Positions 7,504 to 16,326 of a DNA stretch of 64,000 bases are shown piece after piece. Position 1 is the stretch's first letter; every line of letters starts with the position of its first letter. The position numbers and the translations under genes were made by a program. The DNA comes from Nocardia alba NBRC 108234 (GTDB lineage: Bacteria; Actinomycetota; Actinomycetes; Mycobacteriales; Mycobacteriaceae): contig NZ_BDAX01000028.1 of assembly GCF_001612665.1 (NCBI RefSeq), forward strand, positions 48,461-112,460, read 5' to 3'. The notes under the pieces are model-generated. The model saw nothing but the letters and a program-made list of their open reading frames with translations. It ran no database searches and was not told where the DNA came from.

Positions 7504-8142
7504 ATGTCAGCGATCCGGCTGCTGGTCCTCGGCGCGGTCCGTCAGCACGGCCGGGCGCACGGCTACCAGGTGCGCAACGACCTGGAATTCTGGGGCGCGC
7601 ACGAATGGTCCAACGCCAAGCCCGGCTCGATCTACCACGCGCTCAAGCAGATGGCCAAGCAGGGACTGCTCCTCGCGCACGAGGTCGCCCCGAGCACCGT
7701 CGGCGGTCCACCCCGCGTCGAATACGAGATCACCGACAGGGGCACCGAGGAGTTCCGCACGCTGCTGCGCGAGGCCCTGGTCTCCTACGACCAGCAGATG
7801 GACATGATCTCGGCCGCCATCGGATTCATCGTCGACCTACCGCGCGCGGAGGCCGTCACGCTCCTGAAGCAGCGCATCACCGGGCTCGAGCAGTGGCGCG
7901 CCTCGGTCACCGAGTACTACATACCGGAGCAGGGGCCGGGGCAGCTCGGACACATCGGCGAGATCATGAACATGTGGGTGCACTCCGCCGACAGCGAAGC
8001 GGCCTGGACTCGCGGCCTGATCGACCGCATCGAAGGCGGCGCCTACACCTTCGCCGACGAGGGCGAACCCTTCGTGGGCATCCTCGCCGAGGACGAGCCG
8101 AACCCGTTCGGCACCGGGCCCCACCCCACCGACCTCCGCTGA
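7504..8142 (+). CDS. PadR-family transcriptional regulator
   Basis: A 212-residue PadR protein. The N-terminal winged helix (residues 1-95) has LLVLGAVRQHGRAHGYQVRNDL, then KPGSIYHALKQMAKQGLL and the wing YEITDRGTEEF. The C-terminal half is the helical PadR dimerisation domain (Vir-type). PadR proteins repress efflux or detoxification genes and release DNA on ligand binding. It is divergent from the ABC exporter, with paired operators between, so it very probably controls that exporter and itself. GGAAGGGAG precedes the ATG. Confidence 0.9.
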   Translation: MSAIRLLVLGAVRQHGRAHGYQVRNDLEFWGAHEWSNAKPGSIYHALKQMAKQGLLLAHEVAPSTVGGPPRVEYEITDRGTEEFRTLLREALVSYDQQMDMISAAIGFIVDLPRAEAVTLLKQRITGLEQWRASVTEYYIPEQGPGQLGHIGEIMNMWVHSADSEAAWTRGLIDRIEGGAYTFADEGEPFVGILAEDEPNPFGTGPHPTDLR

Positions 8143-8461
8143 CCGACTCCCGGCTGATCAGAGTTTTGGCGCCGACTACAAGGTCGCCACTGCCGACTCT
8201 TGACCTCAGTGCAGTGACCGGCGCATACCGATCGGTACAGACTCTTCTTGCCGCTGTCACCGAGCGACGCGGATCACCAGCGTCACTCGTTCACGGTCCG
8301 ATTCACCCGGATCGGTGGCGTGCGGTCGATCAGAGAGGAATTGCCGAAAATGGTTGCAATGAAGCAACATAGGCGCCGGTCCGCCGTACTCGCCGTGGGA
8401 GTCGCCGTCGGGCGCGGACTCGCAACCGCATCTGTCGACGGCCGCGCGCTGTGAGCCCCCG
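8143..8461. other. Intergenic region between padR and pucR-like genes
   Basis: About 319 bases. No terminator or RNA gene stands out. Its right part could encode a 34-residue peptide (listed separately). The promoter for the PucR-like gene should lie here. Confidence 0.4.
8350..8454 (+). CDS. Possible small peptide, 34 residues
   Basis: ATG at 8350 opens a short frame starting MVAMKQHRRRSAVLAVGV: a basic N-terminus then a short hydrophobic stretch, resembling a truncated export signal. GAGAGG lies about 12 bases upstream. It ends 7 bases before the PucR-like start, so it could be a leader peptide or the remnant of a secreted-protein gene. No family is recognised, and it may not be translated. 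Confidence 0.25.
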   Translation: MVAMKQHRRRSAVLAVGVAVGRGLATASVDGRAL

Positions 8462-9580
8462 ATGACCAGCCACCTCGACACCGGGCCGTCCGCGTCTGTC
8501 TCGCCGGCGACCGATCGGATCGCGCACCAGATTCTCGAGACCATGCCGCGTCGCAGCCGACGAGGAAACGTCCTGCGCGAGGAGATCAGCGCCATTGTCG
8601 CCGACTGCCTCGCGCTGATGTCCGGCGCGCAGCGATCATCTCGCAGCGTCCGGATGCCACGGCTTCGTCCGACCGTCGCGCGATGGGCGAGCATCGGTGT
8701 ACCGATCGACATCGTGCAGCGGCATGTCCACGCAGGGTTCCGGCTGCACCTGGACGATCTGCAAGCACGCCGCGCGCCGTTCGACGACGTTCGCCGACTG
8801 ATGGATGCGCTGAGCTCGGTGACCGCGACGGTGTCGACCATCTACCTCGACGTCGCACCGCCCACCAGCGATCACGGTGCGTACCTGGCGCACACTCTGC
8901 TCAGCGGCCGCTATACGACCAGAACCACCCGCGAGCACGGGGCGCCGGCCGATGAGCGGTACACCGTCCTCGCGGTGGCCGCGACTCGGTGCGCGCGCGA
9001 CGCGGTGTCACCGCGCGACTTCCGGGCGATGCTGTCGACCGAATTCGGGCAGCCCGTACCGGGTTTGGAGTCAGGGTTCGGCGCGACGATTCTGGTGCCG
9101 CAATCCTGTGCCGCCGCGAAGATCCGCGACCTGGTCGCACTGACCTCCCTCACCGTGGTGGGGATCGCCGCTGACCGACCTCGGATTCCCTCCGCGGTCG
9201 AGGAGGCGCACGAGCTCCTGGACGTGGCAACAAGACTCCACTACCTACCGGGCATGTACCAGATCGAAGACCTCGCCATCGAGTATCAACTGACTCGGCC
9301 AGGACCCGGACGGGACCGTCTCGAATCGTTCCTCGACCCGGTCGCCGAGTTTCCGGACCTGATCAGCACCCTGCGCGCACATCTCGGCAACGGCCTCAAC
9401 CGCCGGCTCACCTCACGCGAAACCCATGTCCACATGAACACCGTCGACTACCGGCTGCGGCGTATCTACGACCTCGTGGGGCTCAGTGCCCATGATCCGA
9501 AGCTCATGTGGCTACTTCAGGCCGCGCTGGTCGTGCGCGACTACCAATCGGTGGGACGGTCCGACAACACAGGCTTCTAG
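8462..9580 (+). CDS. PucR/CdaR-type transcriptional regulator
   Basis: A 372-residue regulator of the PucR group. The C-terminus (about residues 300-360) is the PucR helix-turn-helix: a helix leading into LGNGLNRRLTSRETHVHMNTVDYRLRRI, a typical motif in which HMNTVDYRLRRI is the recognition helix. The N-terminal 130 residues are a helical sensor-like domain found in actinobacterial PucR proteins; the middle contains a GGDEF-like regulatory fold. These activators often respond to nitrogen or aromatic metabolites. It is convergent with the broken hydrolase gene and has no partner gene that shows its target. Confidence 0.85.
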   Translation: MTSHLDTGPSASVSPATDRIAHQILETMPRRSRRGNVLREEISAIVADCLALMSGAQRSSRSVRMPRLRPTVARWASIGVPIDIVQRHVHAGFRLHLDDLQARRAPFDDVRRLMDALSSVTATVSTIYLDVAPPTSDHGAYLAHTLLSGRYTTRTTREHGAPADERYTVLAVAATRCARDAVSPRDFRAMLSTEFGQPVPGLESGFGATILVPQSCAAAKIRDLVALTSLTVVGIAADRPRIPSAVEEAHELLDVATRLHYLPGMYQIEDLAIEYQLTRPGPGRDRLESFLDPVAEFPDLISTLRAHLGNGLNRRLTSRETHVHMNTVDYRLRRIYDLVGLSAHDPKLMWLLQAALVVRDYQSVGRSDNTGF

Positions 9581-9609
9581 GGCTCGCCTGCCTGGACACC
9601 GCACGGTTG

Positions 9610-10193
9610 TCATCGAGTGAACTCACCGGTGCGGTCGAGGAGTTCGTCGAGCAGTTCCCCGGCACGCGGCCACGGACCCTAGCCCGCCGCCGGATTCAGA
9701 TGGCCGACATCGCCGAGGTCGACCAGTCTGCTCCCCCACACCTCGGCCATGCCCGCGACGCGACGCGTTGCCGCGAGGGGGTCGGTGCTGCTCGCGGCCA
9801 CGATGCTCCGGAACGGCAACCGCCGCCGCGGGATCGGCGTCCAGCCGTTGGCCGCCAGTTCCTCGGCGCTCGGTAGCCCGGCGGCAGTGGGGTTTCGAAG
9901 TCGGGGGGTGTGGCGAGGAGCGCGCCGTGCACCGGTCGGTCGGACTGCTGGGCCCAGTGGACGGTGATCAGCACGCCCGCGCTGTGCGCGACCAGGACGA
10001 CGGGGCCGTCGATCTCGGCGAGCACCGCGTCGAGTGCGGCGACCCGCGCGGGCAGGCTCAGCCTGTCGCGCTCCAGGGGCGCCACGATCGCCACGCGGTC
10101 GAGGGTGCCGGCGAGCAGCGTCTGCCAATGGTCGGCGACGTGGTCACGCAGCCCGGGAACGATCACGACGGTCGGTTCCGAATCGGAATTCAT
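9610..10193 (-). pseudogene. RBBP9/YdeN-type alpha/beta hydrolase, broken by a frameshift and a stop
   Basis: From the ATG at 10193 the protein reads like a small serine hydrolase of the RBBP9/YdeN family: TVVIVPGLRDHVADHWQ, the nucleophile elbow VLVAHSAGVL, and ALLATPPDFETPLPPGY. At about 9871-9873 the frame is lost (TACCG where TACCCG would keep it) and continues one base shifted as PSAEELAANGWTPIPRRRLPF and GDVGHLNPAAG. It then meets TAG (9679-9681) exactly where the family has Tyr in GYGPWP. The frame beyond the stop still reads GPWPRAGELLDELL to a TGA at 9610. Two independent lesions suggest a real pseudogene rather than one sequencing error. It is last in the catabolic operon. Confidence 0.75.
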
Positions 10194-10219
10194 CTGTGCG
10201 GTAGTCCTTTTCAACACGA

Positions 10220-11521
10220 TCAGTGTGGAGCCACAGCGTGGACGGCGGCGAGCTCGCGCAGGCCGCTCGGGTACATCCGTCGACCGAGCACCAGCGCGGC
10301 GATGGCGAGAACCGACACCACCGGGGTGATCCGCAGCGCGTCCCGCAGGCCGAGGCTGTCGGCGAGCACGCCCACGACGAACGGGCCGAGCGCGAGCCCG
10401 AGCAGGCTGTTGGCGAGGGTGAGGGTGCCGAACGCCGAAGCACGGACCGAGGGGTGGGTGAGGTTGGCGACCATGGCGACGGTCGGTCCGGCCGAGCCGC
10501 CGGCGAAGAACGCGCCGATACCGAGCAGAATCAGTTGCGGCACACCGGTACTCAGACCGAACCCGATGCCGAGGGCGACGAGCGAGATCAGGCAGAACAC
10601 GATCGCGGCGGTCCATTTACGCGCCATCTCCGAACGTCCGACCCGGTCGGTGATCACCCCGCACACCACCATGCCGGCGCCGACGAGCGTCACGATCACC
10701 GCCGCCAGCCCCGCGGCCCGGTCCGGCGCCAGCCCGTAGTAGCGGTTGAAGAAGCTCGGCATCCACGACAGGAGCACCGCGGCGGTGAACATCTGCAACC
10801 CGCTACCCACATAGGCGCACAGCACGGCCGGATTGGTGAACAGGGTCGAAATCGGCGCGCGGAAGGCAACATCGGGAGTCGGTTCGGCCGCGTATTCGGC
10901 GTTGCGCCGCTCCTTGACCACCACCGAGAACGCCACCGCCAGTACGAGCCCGAACAACGCCATCGTCGCGAACGACCACCGCCACCCCAGGTGCACGGCG
11001 ATCACGCCGCCCGCGGCCACCCCGAACACCGATCCGAACGAACCACCCGCCATGAACGCGCCACTGAGCGCGGCATGCCTGCGCGCGGCGAACACGCTGA
11101 GCACCAACGCGATACCGACACTGCCGTAGGCGGCCTCGCCGACGCCGACGAAGAACCGCGCGGCCAGCATCTGCGGATAGTTGTCGGCCAGTGCGCACAC
11201 CAGCGTCGCGATACTCCACACCACCGCCATCAGCACCAGGCTCTTGACCCGGCCCCACCGGTCGGCCAGTACTGACAGCGGCAGGGTGAGCAACCCGACC
11301 ATCAGCGCGACCACGCTGCTCAACGACGCCAGCTGCGAATCCGACAGTGTCCATTCGGCTTTCAGAAACGGGAAGACCGCGCTCAATACTTGTCGGGACA
11401 TGTAGTCGGCCAGTAGCAGGCCGAAGGCCAAGGCGAAGACCAGCCAGGGATAGTGGCGGCGGATGGTCGAGGAACGGCTCGGCGCCCGCGCGGGTTCCGC
11501 GGCGGTGGTGGTGAGGTCCAT
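10220..11521 (-). CDS. MFS transporter
   Basis: A 433-residue major facilitator with about 12 hydrophobic segments. The loop 2-3 motif LSVLADRWGRVKSL and the later VITDRVGRSEMARK are the usual MFS signatures, and SADLVGxGEAAY-like sequence (FFVGVGEAAYGS) follows helix 4. The start at 11521 has AGGAG 6 bases upstream. Fourth gene of a leftward operon with an oxidoreductase, a TauD-type dioxygenase and a beta-keto acid cleavage enzyme, so it probably imports the substrate of that pathway, most likely an organic acid or betaine-like compound (inference). Confidence 0.88.
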   Translation of the reverse strand: MDLTTTAAEPARAPSRSSTIRRHYPWLVFALAFGLLLADYMSRQVLSAVFPFLKAEWTLSDSQLASLSSVVALMVGLLTLPLSVLADRWGRVKSLVLMAVVWSIATLVCALADNYPQMLAARFFVGVGEAAYGSVGIALVLSVFAARRHAALSGAFMAGGSFGSVFGVAAGGVIAVHLGWRWSFATMALFGLVLAVAFSVVVKERRNAEYAAEPTPDVAFRAPISTLFTNPAVLCAYVGSGLQMFTAAVLLSWMPSFFNRYYGLAPDRAAGLAAVIVTLVGAGMVVCGVITDRVGRSEMARKWTAAIVFCLISLVALGIGFGLSTGVPQLILLGIGAFFAGGSAGPTVAMVANLTHPSVRASAFGTLTLANSLLGLALGPFVVGVLADSLGLRDALRITPVVSVLAIAALVLGRRMYPSGLRELAAVHAVAPH

Positions 11522-11589
11522 GGGTGCTCCTGCGAACCGGTGGACGTCGTCGCTGACGTCCACCGGGTGGTCGAGAAGGGGGAGGGAGG

Positions 11590-12642
11590 TCAGGAGTGGT
11601 GGGTGAACCCGACCTGGCCCGGCTTGCGGTTCGGGGCGAACCCGATCGCGGCGAGCGTCGCGTCGGCATCGGCATAACGCTCGTCGAGCTTGTAGATCTC
11701 GCGGGCTTCCTTGCCGGTGGCGACCTCACGGCCGAGCTCACCCGCGATCCGGACCAGCTGGCGCACCTGCTCGGCCGAGGTCATCTTCTCGCCCTTGCGG
11801 CCCCACAGGGTGTCCTCGTTGCCGCAGCGCGCGTGCAGACCCATGGCGATGGCCATCGTGTTCACCGGCAGCACGCTGCGCATCAGCGTCTCCAGCGTGA
11901 GCACGGCGCCGTCGGGAGTGCGACGGATGAACTCCATCATGTTGTAGGGATTGGGTCCGTCGAAACCACCGCCGATGCCGACCCAGGTGAGCATGAGCGG
12001 GCCGGTGTAGACCCCGCGCCGGATCAGCCGTTCCACGGTCTCCAGCTGCGGGATGCTCGACAGCTGGAAGTGCGGCTGAATACCGTTGGCCTGCAACCGC
12101 TTCAGGTGCTCGGCCACCCAGGTCGGGCCCGCCGGGACGAACATCTCGCGGTAGGCCTCGTACACCTCCGGGCGTTCGAAGGAGGTGCCCGCGATGTCGT
12201 CGGCGGTCATCAGCTCGACGATGTTCATCTGGCTGGTGTTGATCGCGATGGTGACCTGATCCGGCTTGGGATCGAGCTCGGCCAGCAGGTGGCGGGCGTC
12301 GTCGGTGAGCCATTTCGCGTCGGCGCCATCGCCTTCGGGTGAGAACGAGATCGAACCGCCCACCTGCAGGATCATGTCCGGCACCGCCTCACGCAGGCGA
12401 CCGAGCAGTTCGTTGAACTTCGACAGCCGCTTGGAGCCCTTGCCGTCGAGTTCACGCACGTGGATATGCAGCACGGTGGCGCCGGCGTCGTAGCAGTCCA
12501 CGGCCGCCTGCACGTGCTCGTCCATAGTCAGCGGCAGATCGTCGCGGAAGTCGTCGAGTTCCCATTCCGGGCCGTACGGCGCGACGGTGATCACCAGCTT
12601 TTCCTGGTTCTCGGGGAACAGCGCATCGTCGTGAAAATGCAT
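11590..12642 (-). CDS. Beta-keto acid cleavage enzyme (BKACE, DUF849)
   Basis: A 350-residue member of the BKACE family (3-keto-5-aminohexanoate cleavage enzyme, Kce). These zinc enzymes condense a beta-keto acid with acetyl-CoA to give acetoacetate and a new CoA ester. Visible features are LVITVAPYGPEW at the start, the zinc pair in TVLHIHVRE near residue 60, QVGGSISF, the PHFQLSS strand, and LTWVGIGGGFDGPNP. The family includes enzymes for lysine fermentation and for dehydrocarnitine. The substrate here is unknown. Start at 12642. Third gene of the operon. Confidence 0.88.
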   Translation of the reverse strand: MHFHDDALFPENQEKLVITVAPYGPEWELDDFRDDLPLTMDEHVQAAVDCYDAGATVLHIHVRELDGKGSKRLSKFNELLGRLREAVPDMILQVGGSISFSPEGDGADAKWLTDDARHLLAELDPKPDQVTIAINTSQMNIVELMTADDIAGTSFERPEVYEAYREMFVPAGPTWVAEHLKRLQANGIQPHFQLSSIPQLETVERLIRRGVYTGPLMLTWVGIGGGFDGPNPYNMMEFIRRTPDGAVLTLETLMRSVLPVNTMAIAMGLHARCGNEDTLWGRKGEKMTSAEQVRQLVRIAGELGREVATGKEAREIYKLDERYADADATLAAIGFAPNRKPGQVGFTHHS

Positions 12643-12686
12643 GGGGGTACTCCGATCGGAATGCGGGGTTATCGAGAAAGGGAATG

Positions 12687-13553
12687 TCAGAAAGGACGGT
12701 CGCCGATGATCCCGGCGCGCTCCATCTTGCGGACGGCGGGCCAGTAGTCCTGCACCGCGTAATGCTGGGTGCACCGGTTGTCCCAGATCGCGAAGCTGTT
12801 CTCGGTCCAGCGCCAGCGCACCTGGTATTCGGGGATACTCGCTTGGCGCATCAGGTAATTGAGGAGTTCGCTCGCGCCCGGCGCGTAATCGGCGCCGAAT
12901 CGAACGTTGTCCGGCGTGTGGTAATTCACCAGGTGCGTGGTGAAGGAATTGACGAACAGAATCTCCTCGCCGGTGTCCGGGTGGGTACGCACCACCGGGT
13001 GTTCGGCGTCGGGGAATCGCTCGTGCAGGTCGCGTCGTTTCTCCGGTGTCATCGCGGCGCCGAAACTCGCCTCGATGCTGTGCCGGGCGCGCAGCGACGC
13101 GATGCGCGATTTCACCGACCGCGGCAGCCGCCGGTACGCCTCGACCATGTTCACCCAGATGGTGTCGCCGCCGACGGGCGGCGTTTCCACGCAGCGCAGC
13201 ACCGCGCCCATCGGCGGATCGACCCGCCAGGTGGCATCGCAGTGATAGGCGTTCTCGTAGTGCTCGGGCGCGCTGTCGAGGTCCTTGTAGATGCGGACCA
13301 GACCGGGATGATCGGGATCGCCGCCGAGGACCGGGTGGTCCTCGAGCGGGCCGAAACGTTCGGCCAGCGCGACGTGTTCGGCGCGGGTGATGTCCTGATC
13401 ACGGACGAAGAGCACTTTGTGCCGCAGCAGCAGCGTGCGCAGTTCGGCGAACAGGGCGTCGTCGACGGCGACTTCGGCCAGGCTCACTCCGTGCAGTTCG
13501 GCACCGATGGTGGCGGTCAGCGGCACCGCGTGGATCGCGGTTCGAACGGTCAT
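12687..13553 (-). CDS. TauD/TfdA-family Fe(II)/2-oxoglutarate dioxygenase
   Basis: A 288-residue dioxygenase. The iron-binding facial triad is visible as His-x-Asp in AYHCDATWRVDPP (near residue 97) and the distal His in DNRCTQHYAVQDYW (near residue 262), with the oxoglutarate-binding Arg in the following RKMERAG. An N-terminal GAELHGVSL and LLLRHKVLFVRDQ are also family hallmarks. Members hydroxylate taurine, sulfonates, sulfate esters, aryloxyalkanoates or betaines. Start at 13553. It lies 25 bases after the quinone oxidoreductase gene in the same operon. Confidence 0.9.
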   Translation of the reverse strand: MTVRTAIHAVPLTATIGAELHGVSLAEVAVDDALFAELRTLLLRHKVLFVRDQDITRAEHVALAERFGPLEDHPVLGGDPDHPGLVRIYKDLDSAPEHYENAYHCDATWRVDPPMGAVLRCVETPPVGGDTIWVNMVEAYRRLPRSVKSRIASLRARHSIEASFGAAMTPEKRRDLHERFPDAEHPVVRTHPDTGEEILFVNSFTTHLVNYHTPDNVRFGADYAPGASELLNYLMRQASIPEYQVRWRWTENSFAIWDNRCTQHYAVQDYWPAVRKMERAGIIGDRPF

Positions 13554-13578
13554 TGGCTTTTCCTTTCCGGTGGCCGCG

Positions 13579-14556
13579 TCAGATCGCGAAGACCGACGCG
13601 CCGACGCTGCGGCCCGCTTCGAGGTCGCGATGCGCCTGGACGGCGTCGGCGAGCTCGTAGCGCTGATTGATCTCGACCCGCAGGCGACCCGCGGTGAGGT
13701 GGTCGTGTAGTTCACCGGCCAGTTCGGCGCGTTCGGCCGGGTCGGCGATGTAGTCCGCGAGGGCGGGCCGGGTGACGAACAGCGAGCCCTTCACGGCCAG
13801 CTGCATCGGCTCGATCGGCGGCACCGGACCGGAGGCGGTGCCGAAGCACACGAGCAGACCGCGCCGGGCGAGGGAATCGATCGAGGACTGGTAGGTGGTT
13901 TTGCCGATGCTGTCGTAGACCACGGGAACACCGACGCCGTCGGTGATCTCACGAACCCGGGTCGCGACATCCTCGCGGGTGTAGACCACCACGTGCTCGC
14001 AGCCGTTGGCGCGCGCGACGGTTGCCTTCTCCTCGCTGGAGACGGTGCCGATCACGCTGACCCCGAGCAGCTTCGCCCACTGGGTGAAGAGCTGGCCGAC
14101 GCCGCCCGCCGCCGCGTGCAGCAGCACTGTGTCGCCCGCGCGCAGAGGATGGATGCGGCGCAGCAGGTAGGCGGTGGTCAGGCCGCGCATGGTGGTCGCG
14201 GCCGCGGTGTCGAACGCGATGCCGGCGGGCAGGGCGATCAGATGCTCGGCGGGCATGATCCGTTCGGTGCTGTACGCGCCGAGCGGGCTGCCGGTGTAGG
14301 TGACACGATCACCGGCGGCGAAGTCGACGCCGGGGCCGACGGCTTCGATGACGCCCGCCCCTTCCACTCCGAGTCCCGCGGGCAACGCCGCCGGGTACAG
14401 GCCGGTGCGGAAATACGTGTCGGCGAAGTTGAGCCCGACCGCCTCGTGCCGGATCCGGACCTGGCCGGGCCCCGGCTCGCCGACCTCGATGGGCTCCCAC
14501 CGCATCACCTCGGGACCACCGGTTTCAGCGAATCGAATTGCGTGTGCCACTGCCAT
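13579..14556 (-). CDS. Quinone oxidoreductase-like MDR protein (zinc-free)
   Basis: A 325-residue medium-chain reductase of the zeta-crystallin/QOR type. It has GLNFADTYFRTGLYP at the substrate side, VTYTGSPLGAYSTER, and the NADPH-binding fold HAAAGGVGQLFTQWAKLLG. The structural zinc cysteines of alcohol dehydrogenases are absent. Start at 14556 has GGAGGAG just before it. It is the first gene of the leftward catabolic operon and divergent from an AraC regulator. Confidence 0.88.
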   Translation of the reverse strand: MAVAHAIRFAETGGPEVMRWEPIEVGEPGPGQVRIRHEAVGLNFADTYFRTGLYPAALPAGLGVEGAGVIEAVGPGVDFAAGDRVTYTGSPLGAYSTERIMPAEHLIALPAGIAFDTAAATTMRGLTTAYLLRRIHPLRAGDTVLLHAAAGGVGQLFTQWAKLLGVSVIGTVSSEEKATVARANGCEHVVVYTREDVATRVREITDGVGVPVVYDSIGKTTYQSSIDSLARRGLLVCFGTASGPVPPIEPMQLAVKGSLFVTRPALADYIADPAERAELAGELHDHLTAGRLRVEINQRYELADAVQAHRDLEAGRSVGASVFAI

Positions 14557-14609
14557 CTCCTCCTCTGTGATGCAACTAACTGTAGGGTGGGTCACATCGA
14601 GATATTTGC

Positions 14610-14643
14610 CCTCACGGGACAGAAAACTATTCCTCTCGGGACA
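14610..14643. promoter_or_regulatory. Direct-repeat AraC-type operator
   Basis: CCTCACGGGACA (14610-14621) and CCTCTCGGGACA (14632-14643) are direct repeats with one mismatch, exactly 22 bases apart. This is two helical turns, the usual arrangement of the two half-sites of an AraC-family monomer pair. They lie between the divergent QOR and AraC genes. Confidence 0.65.
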
Positions 14644-14661
14644 TCAAGGAGGAGGGGTCGG

Positions 14662-15672
14662 ATGAAACCCTTGTCCAGGTACGCGTCGCTGAACGACTAC
14701 GTCGAACTGGCGCGCTCGCTCGGGCTCGAACCGGCCCGGCTGATCCGCGACTGCGGACTCGATCCCGCCGGCTTCGGCACGCAGGACCGCTGGATTCCGG
14801 CCGAGGCCGTCGCCGAACTACTCGAACGCTCCGCCGCCGAATCCGGCAGAGACGACTTCGGGGTGCGATTGGCGCAACTGCGCCGCTTCTCCAACCTCGG
14901 ACCGTTGAGCCTGGTCATCCGCGAGGAACCGGATGTGCGCAGCGCGCTGCGGTTGCTGTCGCGCCACGAGCACATGTACAACGAGGCGCTGCATACCGAG
15001 GTCATCGAGGCGAACGGCATGGCGACCATCCGGGTGAACGTGGATGTCGGCCGAGCGGTTCCGGTCCGGCAGGCCGTCGAACTCACCACCGGCGTGCTGC
15101 ACGGGCTGCTGCGTGGTTTCGCCGGACCCACCTGGCGGCCGATGCAGGTGTGCTTCTCGCGCCCCGCCCCGCGCGAGGCCGCCACCTACCTCAAGATGTT
15201 CGGACCACAGGTCGAGTTCGATCAGGATTTCGACGGAATCCTCACTTACAGTAGCGATCTCGATGCCGAGAACGCGATGGCCGACCCGCTCCTGCACGCC
15301 TACGCGCGGCAACTACTCGGTGCGATGACGCCCGCGCGGGAGGCCACCGTCGCCGACCGGGTCCGCCAACTCGTCGAGCTCCTGTTGCCGACCGGCCGAT
15401 GCACCGTCGAACAGGTGGCGCGCAGTCTCGGCGTCGACCGGCGCACGGTGCATCGCAAGCTCGCCGAGGACGGCACGACATTCACCGCGATGGTCGACGA
15501 CATCCGCGGCGCCCTGGCCGAGCGGATGGTGGCCAACCGCCGTCACTCCCTCACCGAGGTGGGCGATCTACTCGGCTTCTCCTCGGTGAGCAATTTCTCG
15601 CGGTGGTTCAGCGCCAGGTATGGGGTCAGCCCCCGGCAGTGGCGGGCCACGTCCACGCCGACGTCGGCCTAG
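14662..15672 (+). CDS. AraC-family regulator with N-terminal ligand domain
   Basis: A 336-residue regulator of the OruR/ArgR-like AraC group. Residues 1-200 are the arabinose-binding-like domain (YVELARSLGLEPARLIRDCGLDP is characteristic of its start). The C-terminal 100 residues carry two helix-turn-helices: VEQVARSLGVDRRTVHRKLAEDG and SLTEVGDLLGFSSVSNFSRWFSARYGVSPRQW. The ATG at 14662 has AAGGAGGAGG upstream. Divergent position and the direct-repeat operator make it the probable activator of the QOR-TauD-BKACE-MFS operon. Its stop shares CTAG with the next convergent gene. Confidence 0.9.
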   Translation: MKPLSRYASLNDYVELARSLGLEPARLIRDCGLDPAGFGTQDRWIPAEAVAELLERSAAESGRDDFGVRLAQLRRFSNLGPLSLVIREEPDVRSALRLLSRHEHMYNEALHTEVIEANGMATIRVNVDVGRAVPVRQAVELTTGVLHGLLRGFAGPTWRPMQVCFSRPAPREAATYLKMFGPQVEFDQDFDGILTYSSDLDAENAMADPLLHAYARQLLGAMTPAREATVADRVRQLVELLLPTGRCTVEQVARSLGVDRRTVHRKLAEDGTTFTAMVDDIRGALAERMVANRRHSLTEVGDLLGFSSVSNFSRWFSARYGVSPRQWRATSTPTSA

Positions 15673-16298
15673 CTCGCGGGCCAGCCGCCGTTGCGGTCTC
15701 GCATATCCGGCTCGTTGTCGTCGTCCCCGCCGACCAGGTGCTGGATACCGAGCTGTTCGGCGAACAGGTGGCGCTGGGTGATCCAGCCCAGAATCGACAG
15801 GCCCACCCAGACCAGGGTGGCGGTGACCTGCTGCCAGCCGGATTCGGGGTCGCGCAGCCACGACAGCGAGTCGCTGAACAGCGCGACGCCGGTGCACACC
15901 ATGCTCGCGCCGCCGATCGAGGTCAACCACAGCAGTGCGCGAGCCCGGAACTTCTGTGCCAGGAACGCGCCCGACACACCCACCGCGAGCGCGACGATCA
16001 TGCTCAGGGCGATGTTCTTGTCGCCGGGCTGCAACACCGTGGCGAGCTTGGTGCCGATCATCACGCCGGTGAGGCCGCCGATGAAATAGGAGGCGAACCG
16101 GAACACCAGCGAGGTGACCGCCCAGACCGACACCGCGCCGATCAGCGCGGCCAGCAACAGCCACCAGAAACTCGCGTTGAACAGGTCGGCGATCAGCCAG
16201 CCGAGACCGAATCCGATCGCGAGCAAGCCCAGGTGGACCGAACGGATCCCGTAGAAGCACAGCAGCGCTCCCACGAGGGCGACCAGAATGCCGTTCAT
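15669..16298 (-). CDS. DUF4203-like multi-pass membrane protein
   Basis: A 209-residue membrane protein with about seven hydrophobic segments and a short charged C-terminal tail (GGDDDNEPDMRDRNGG). The N-terminal pattern LVALVGALLCFYGIRSVHLGLLAIGFGLGWL resembles the DUF4203/TMEM198-type family. The function is not known. It lies 28 bases downstream of a SulP transporter gene, so is probably in that unit and may be an accessory of it. Confidence 0.65.
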   Translation of the reverse strand: MNGILVALVGALLCFYGIRSVHLGLLAIGFGLGWLIADLFNASFWWLLLAALIGAVSVWAVTSLVFRFASYFIGGLTGVMIGTKLATVLQPGDKNIALSMIVALAVGVSGAFLAQKFRARALLWLTSIGGASMVCTGVALFSDSLSWLRDPESGWQQVTATLVWVGLSILGWITQRHLFAEQLGIQHLVGGDDDNEPDMRDRNGGWPAS

Positions 16299-16326
16299 CT
16301 GCGTTCCTTTCGGCAGGCGAGCACGA

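Noticed and set aside
13993..14661. N-terminal extension of the AraC regulator by 223 codons
   Set aside because: The extension is antisense to the quinone oxidoreductase; the ATG at 14662 has a strong ribosome site and gives the usual family length.
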